Source of the DNA: Abditibacteriales bacterium
GTDB lineage: Bacteria > Armatimonadota > Abditibacteriia > Abditibacteriales > JANWYM01
DNA: 7,322 nucleotides
NCBI GenBank assembly: GCA_025055355.1
Contig: JANWYM010000200.1
Coordinates: 1 to 7,322, forward strand
Direction of reading: 5' to 3'
In this document: one piece after another, positions 5,741-7,322 of the stretch
How positions within the stretch are numbered: position 1 is the first letter of the stretch
Layout: every line of letters begins with the position of its first letter
Notes under the pieces: model-generated
Database searches by the model: none
Seen by the model: only the letters and a program-made list of their open reading frames with translations
Told to the model about the DNA's origin: nothing
Made by a program: the position numbers and the translations under genes

Positions 5741-7322
5741 GGCGTTTCCCTCACCACAATCTCCTGATTCGCCCTCACATTTTCCAGCACGCTTGTCGCT
5801 CCACTCAACCAGCGCACCTCTACGCGCTCCACCACGTGCGCGTTGCCCAAGCCGAAGTGCACGCGCGGGTCGTTGGCGACTAAGTAACTGCCGTCCGTGC
5901 GCACCTGTCGCACTTGCGTCTGTCCGTTGGCGACGATTTTCACCTGCGTCCCGTAGCCGCTGCGATTGCTCCGGCCGCTTCCTGTCGTTCCCTGTTTTCC
6001 CTCTACCTTCACCCGCAACCAGTTCCGGCGGTTGCCGATGTTGTTGCGCAGCAAACGCAGCGGACCCTCAGCGTCCACAAACAGAACGTCCAGGTCGCCA
6101 TCGTTGTCGTAATCGCCCACCGCTAATCCCCGCCCTACGTATTTGCCGCGAAAGAACGCGCCGGCTTGGTCGGAAACGTCCTCAAAGCGCGTTCCTTGAC
6201 GGTTGACGAAAAGCTGGGGGCGCATGAAGTAAGAGGTCGCCTCTTCGATTTTATCAATGTTATCCTGCACGTGCCCGTTGGCGAACATGAGGTCCAGCCA
6301 ACCGTCGTTGTCATAGTCGAAGAACTTCGCGCCAAACCCCAGACGGTCAAAGGTGGCGGCATAAATGCCCGTCTCGAACCCCTTCTCCTCGAAGAACCCG
6401 TTGCCCTCGTTGTGATAAAGAGAGAAGCCCTGTTGGTAGAAGGTTGCCACAACAAGGTCGGGACGTCCATCGTTGTCGTAATCGCCGAAGTCGCAGCCCA
6501 TCCCCGCTTGCAAGAGCCCCTGACTGTTGAAAGCCGTGCCGCTGACCATCCCCTCATTTTTGAACCGCCCCCCGCCGAGGTTACGGTAAAGGTCGCAGGG
6601 GCGTCCGTCGTTGGCGAGGTAGATGTCCACCCAGCCGTCGTTGTTGAAGTCCTCACAGACCACCCCCAACCCCCGCCCGTGCGCGTCCCCCATTCCCGCC
6701 TGCTGTGTGACATCGGTAAACGTCCCGTTGCGGTTGTTGCGGAACAGCGAGCCGATTTCTTCTTTATACATGTGCGGCGGGCAGGAGGAGAGGATACCCT
6801 TGAACTTGCACAGTTGCAGGGTTTTATCGTTGAACACCACATACCGCGTCACATAGAGGTCGAGAAATCCATCTCTGTCGACATCTACAAACGCCGCGCT
6901 GGTCTCCCAGAACTTTGTGTTCTTGACGCCTGCCCGCGCGGTCACGTCCGTAAACGTGCCATTGCCGTTGTTATGAAATAGAGTGTTGCAGCGGTAGCCT
7001 GAGACGAAGATATCGTCCCATCCGTCGTTGTCGTAGTCGCCGACCGCACAGCCCATCCAGATGGCTTGCGGATTGCGGGTTGCGGATTGCGGCTGGGGCA
7101 AAGCGGATGGTGTGATGTCACGGAATCGCTGGCCGCGTTCGTTGCGATAGAGGGCAAGGGAACGTTCGCTGATAGCCAGAACGTCCAGCCAGCCGTCGCG
7201 GTCGTAATCAATGAAGCCCCCTCCTACACCCGTCACGTCCAAAATCGTCAGCGGGGCTTTGCCACGATGTCCGTTCTCAAAACGGATGCCCATGACGCGG
7301 CTGACATCTGTGAACCAGTCGG
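5737..7322 (-). CDS. CRTAC1-family FG-GAP/VCBS beta-propeller protein with ASPIC/UnbV domain, N-terminus missing
   Basis: Predicted exported beta-propeller protein of unknown function. The frame stays open to the window edge: nine codons (DWFTDVSRV) precede the Met at 7293, and 'FTDVS..MGIRF' is normally internal in this family, so the true start and signal peptide lie outside. Numbering from that Met, seven calcium-binding loops of the D-x-[DN]-x-D-G type occur at about 29, 86, 137, 215, 271, 326 and 394, each followed by a hydrophobic strand, matching a seven-bladed FG-GAP/VCBS propeller. 'LFRNNRNGTFTDVT'-type motifs separate the blades. An ASPIC/UnbV domain fills about 442-510 (GYGTQVKI, VRTDGSY, VHFGLG, VEVRW). 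A C-x8-CPP element lies at 162-173. The gene overlaps the paralogue downstream by 4 nt, suggesting translational coupling. Two blade or domain loops are lengthened: 68-78 by a 7-nt repeat and 433-441 possibly by another. Family call is firm; role is unknown. Confidence 0.93.
   Translation of the reverse strand, partial: DWFTDVSRVMGIRFENGHRGKAPLTILDVTGVGGGFIDYDRDGWLDVLAISERSLALYRNERGQRFRDITPSALPQPQSATRNPQAIWMGCAVGDYDNDGWDDIFVSGYRCNTLFHNNGNGTFTDVTARAGVKNTKFWETSAAFVDVDRDGFLDLYVTRYVVFNDKTLQLCKFKGILSSCPPHMYKEEIGSLFRNNRNGTFTDVTQQAGMGDAHGRGLGVVCEDFNNDGWVDIYLANDGRPCDLYRNLGGGRFKNEGMVSGTAFNSQGLLQAGMGCDFGDYDNDGRPDLVVATFYQQGFSLYHNEGNGFFEEKGFETGIYAATFDRLGFGAKFFDYDNDGWLDLMFANGHVQDNIDKIEEATSYFMRPQLFVNRQGTRFEDVSDQAGAFFRGKYVGRGLAVGDYDNDGDLDVLFVDAEGPLRLLRNNIGNRRNWLRVKVEGKQGTTGSGRSNRSGYGTQVKIVANGQTQVRQVRTDGSYLVANDPRVHFGLGNAHVVERVEVRWLSGATSVLENVRANQEIVVRETP
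5747..5752 (-). promoter_or_regulatory. Ribosome binding site supporting the GTG start at 5740
   Basis: GAGGGA on the minus strand lies 6 nt before a GTG at 5740 and 9 nt before an ATG at 5737. Both starts are in the same frame (GTGATG) and both overlap the TGA stop of the upstream gene. The spacing slightly favours GTG, but the two options differ by one residue only. The site lies within the last codons of the upstream gene, as expected for coupled translation. Confidence 0.55.
5979..6005. repeat. Degenerate 9-nt repeat, three imperfect units, inside a propeller gene
   Basis: Three units spaced 9 nt apart on the plus strand (TTCCTGTCG, TTCCCTGTT, TTCCCTCTA) lie at the start of the ASPIC/UnbV domain, where the protein carries an extra 'QGTTGSGR' compared with the paralogue's shorter 'LRNAHGSDAIG'. 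The units are imperfect, so this may be chance low complexity rather than a true repeat. Confidence 0.35.
7065..7092. repeat. 7-nt tandem repeat RTTGCGG, four copies, inside a propeller gene
   Basis: Reading the plus strand, four consecutive heptamers are CTTGCGG, ATTGCGG, GTTGCGG and ATTGCGG, followed by a decayed CTGGGGC. On the coding strand this reads as CCGCAAT/C units and encodes the loop 'PQSATRNPQA' between the first and second calcium loops of the propeller. The equivalent loop of the neighbouring paralogue is about 8 residues shorter (PGTGY), consistent with insertion of repeat DNA into a tolerant loop without breaking the frame. Confidence 0.85.

Noticed and set aside
4655..5767. 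Long plus-strand open frame (370 codons) opposite the second propeller gene
   Set aside because: Its translation is an antisense echo of the repeated Asp/Asn/Gly-rich blades, giving valine-rich repeats (VVVV). The minus frame has clear domains throughout.
5535..6206. Plus-strand open frame spanning the junction of the two propeller genes
   Set aside because: Low-complexity Pro/Phe/Ser from reading the octamer repeats in reverse, then Arg/Ala-rich noise.
6166..6981. Plus-strand open frame opposite the first propeller gene
   Set aside because: Same antisense pattern from repeated calcium loops; no independent start signal or family resemblance.

Overview
All genes in this window lie on the minus strand, so the region reads right to left. 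It looks like a chromosomal piece of a moderately GC-rich bacterium. The best taxonomic hint is the pseudopilin at 2692-3507. Its N-terminal segment, running from the prepilin motif through an alanine/arginine/lysine-rich helix to an 'SNLKQLGLAM' stretch, together with a C-terminal H-X9-DG motif, is the form I associate with Armatimonadota. Planctomycetes and Verrucomicrobia carry related families. This placement is inference from protein style; no rRNA or marker gene is present.

Layout in transcription order. (1) 7322-5737: a large FG-GAP/VCBS beta-propeller protein with a C-terminal ASPIC/UnbV domain (CRTAC1 family), cut off at its N-terminus by the window edge. (2) 5740-3935: a tandem paralogue with its own signal/lipoprotein-like N-terminus, overlapping the first gene by 4 nt. 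(3) A near-consensus sigma70 promoter (3927-3899), starting 8 nt after the stop of gene 2. (4) 3859-3590: an 89-residue protein with one membrane helix and a Gly/Pro/Met-rich tail, with a strong ribosome binding site. (5) 3507-2692: the H-X9-DG pseudopilin-like protein. (6) A perfect 13-bp hairpin with a short U-run (2646-2608), a likely terminator lying almost on top of the next start codon. (7) 2596-1355 and (8) 1124-120: two membrane-anchored TPR-repeat proteins, also resembling each other in domain order. (9) From about 112 leftwards: the first residues of a probable lipoprotein that continues outside the window.

All the encoded proteins appear exported or membrane-anchored: propellers outside, TPR arrays behind a single N-terminal helix, a pilin-like protein, and a small tail-anchored or surface protein. 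CRTAC1-type propellers and TPR proteins are often found together or fused in environmental bacteria, but no defined function is established. A surface-assembly or export module is a reasonable hypothesis, not a demonstrated one.

The most unusual feature at DNA level is short-period tandem repeats of different families inside the two propeller genes: an 8-nt GGGRAATT array, an 8-nt CGTTGGAA array, a 7-nt RTTGCGG array, and a weaker 9-nt candidate. They sit in frame at places that tolerate extra residues: signal-peptide n-region, post-signal linker and propeller loops. They look like repeat insertions that became coding sequence. I see no tRNA, rRNA, CRISPR array, transposase or integrase.
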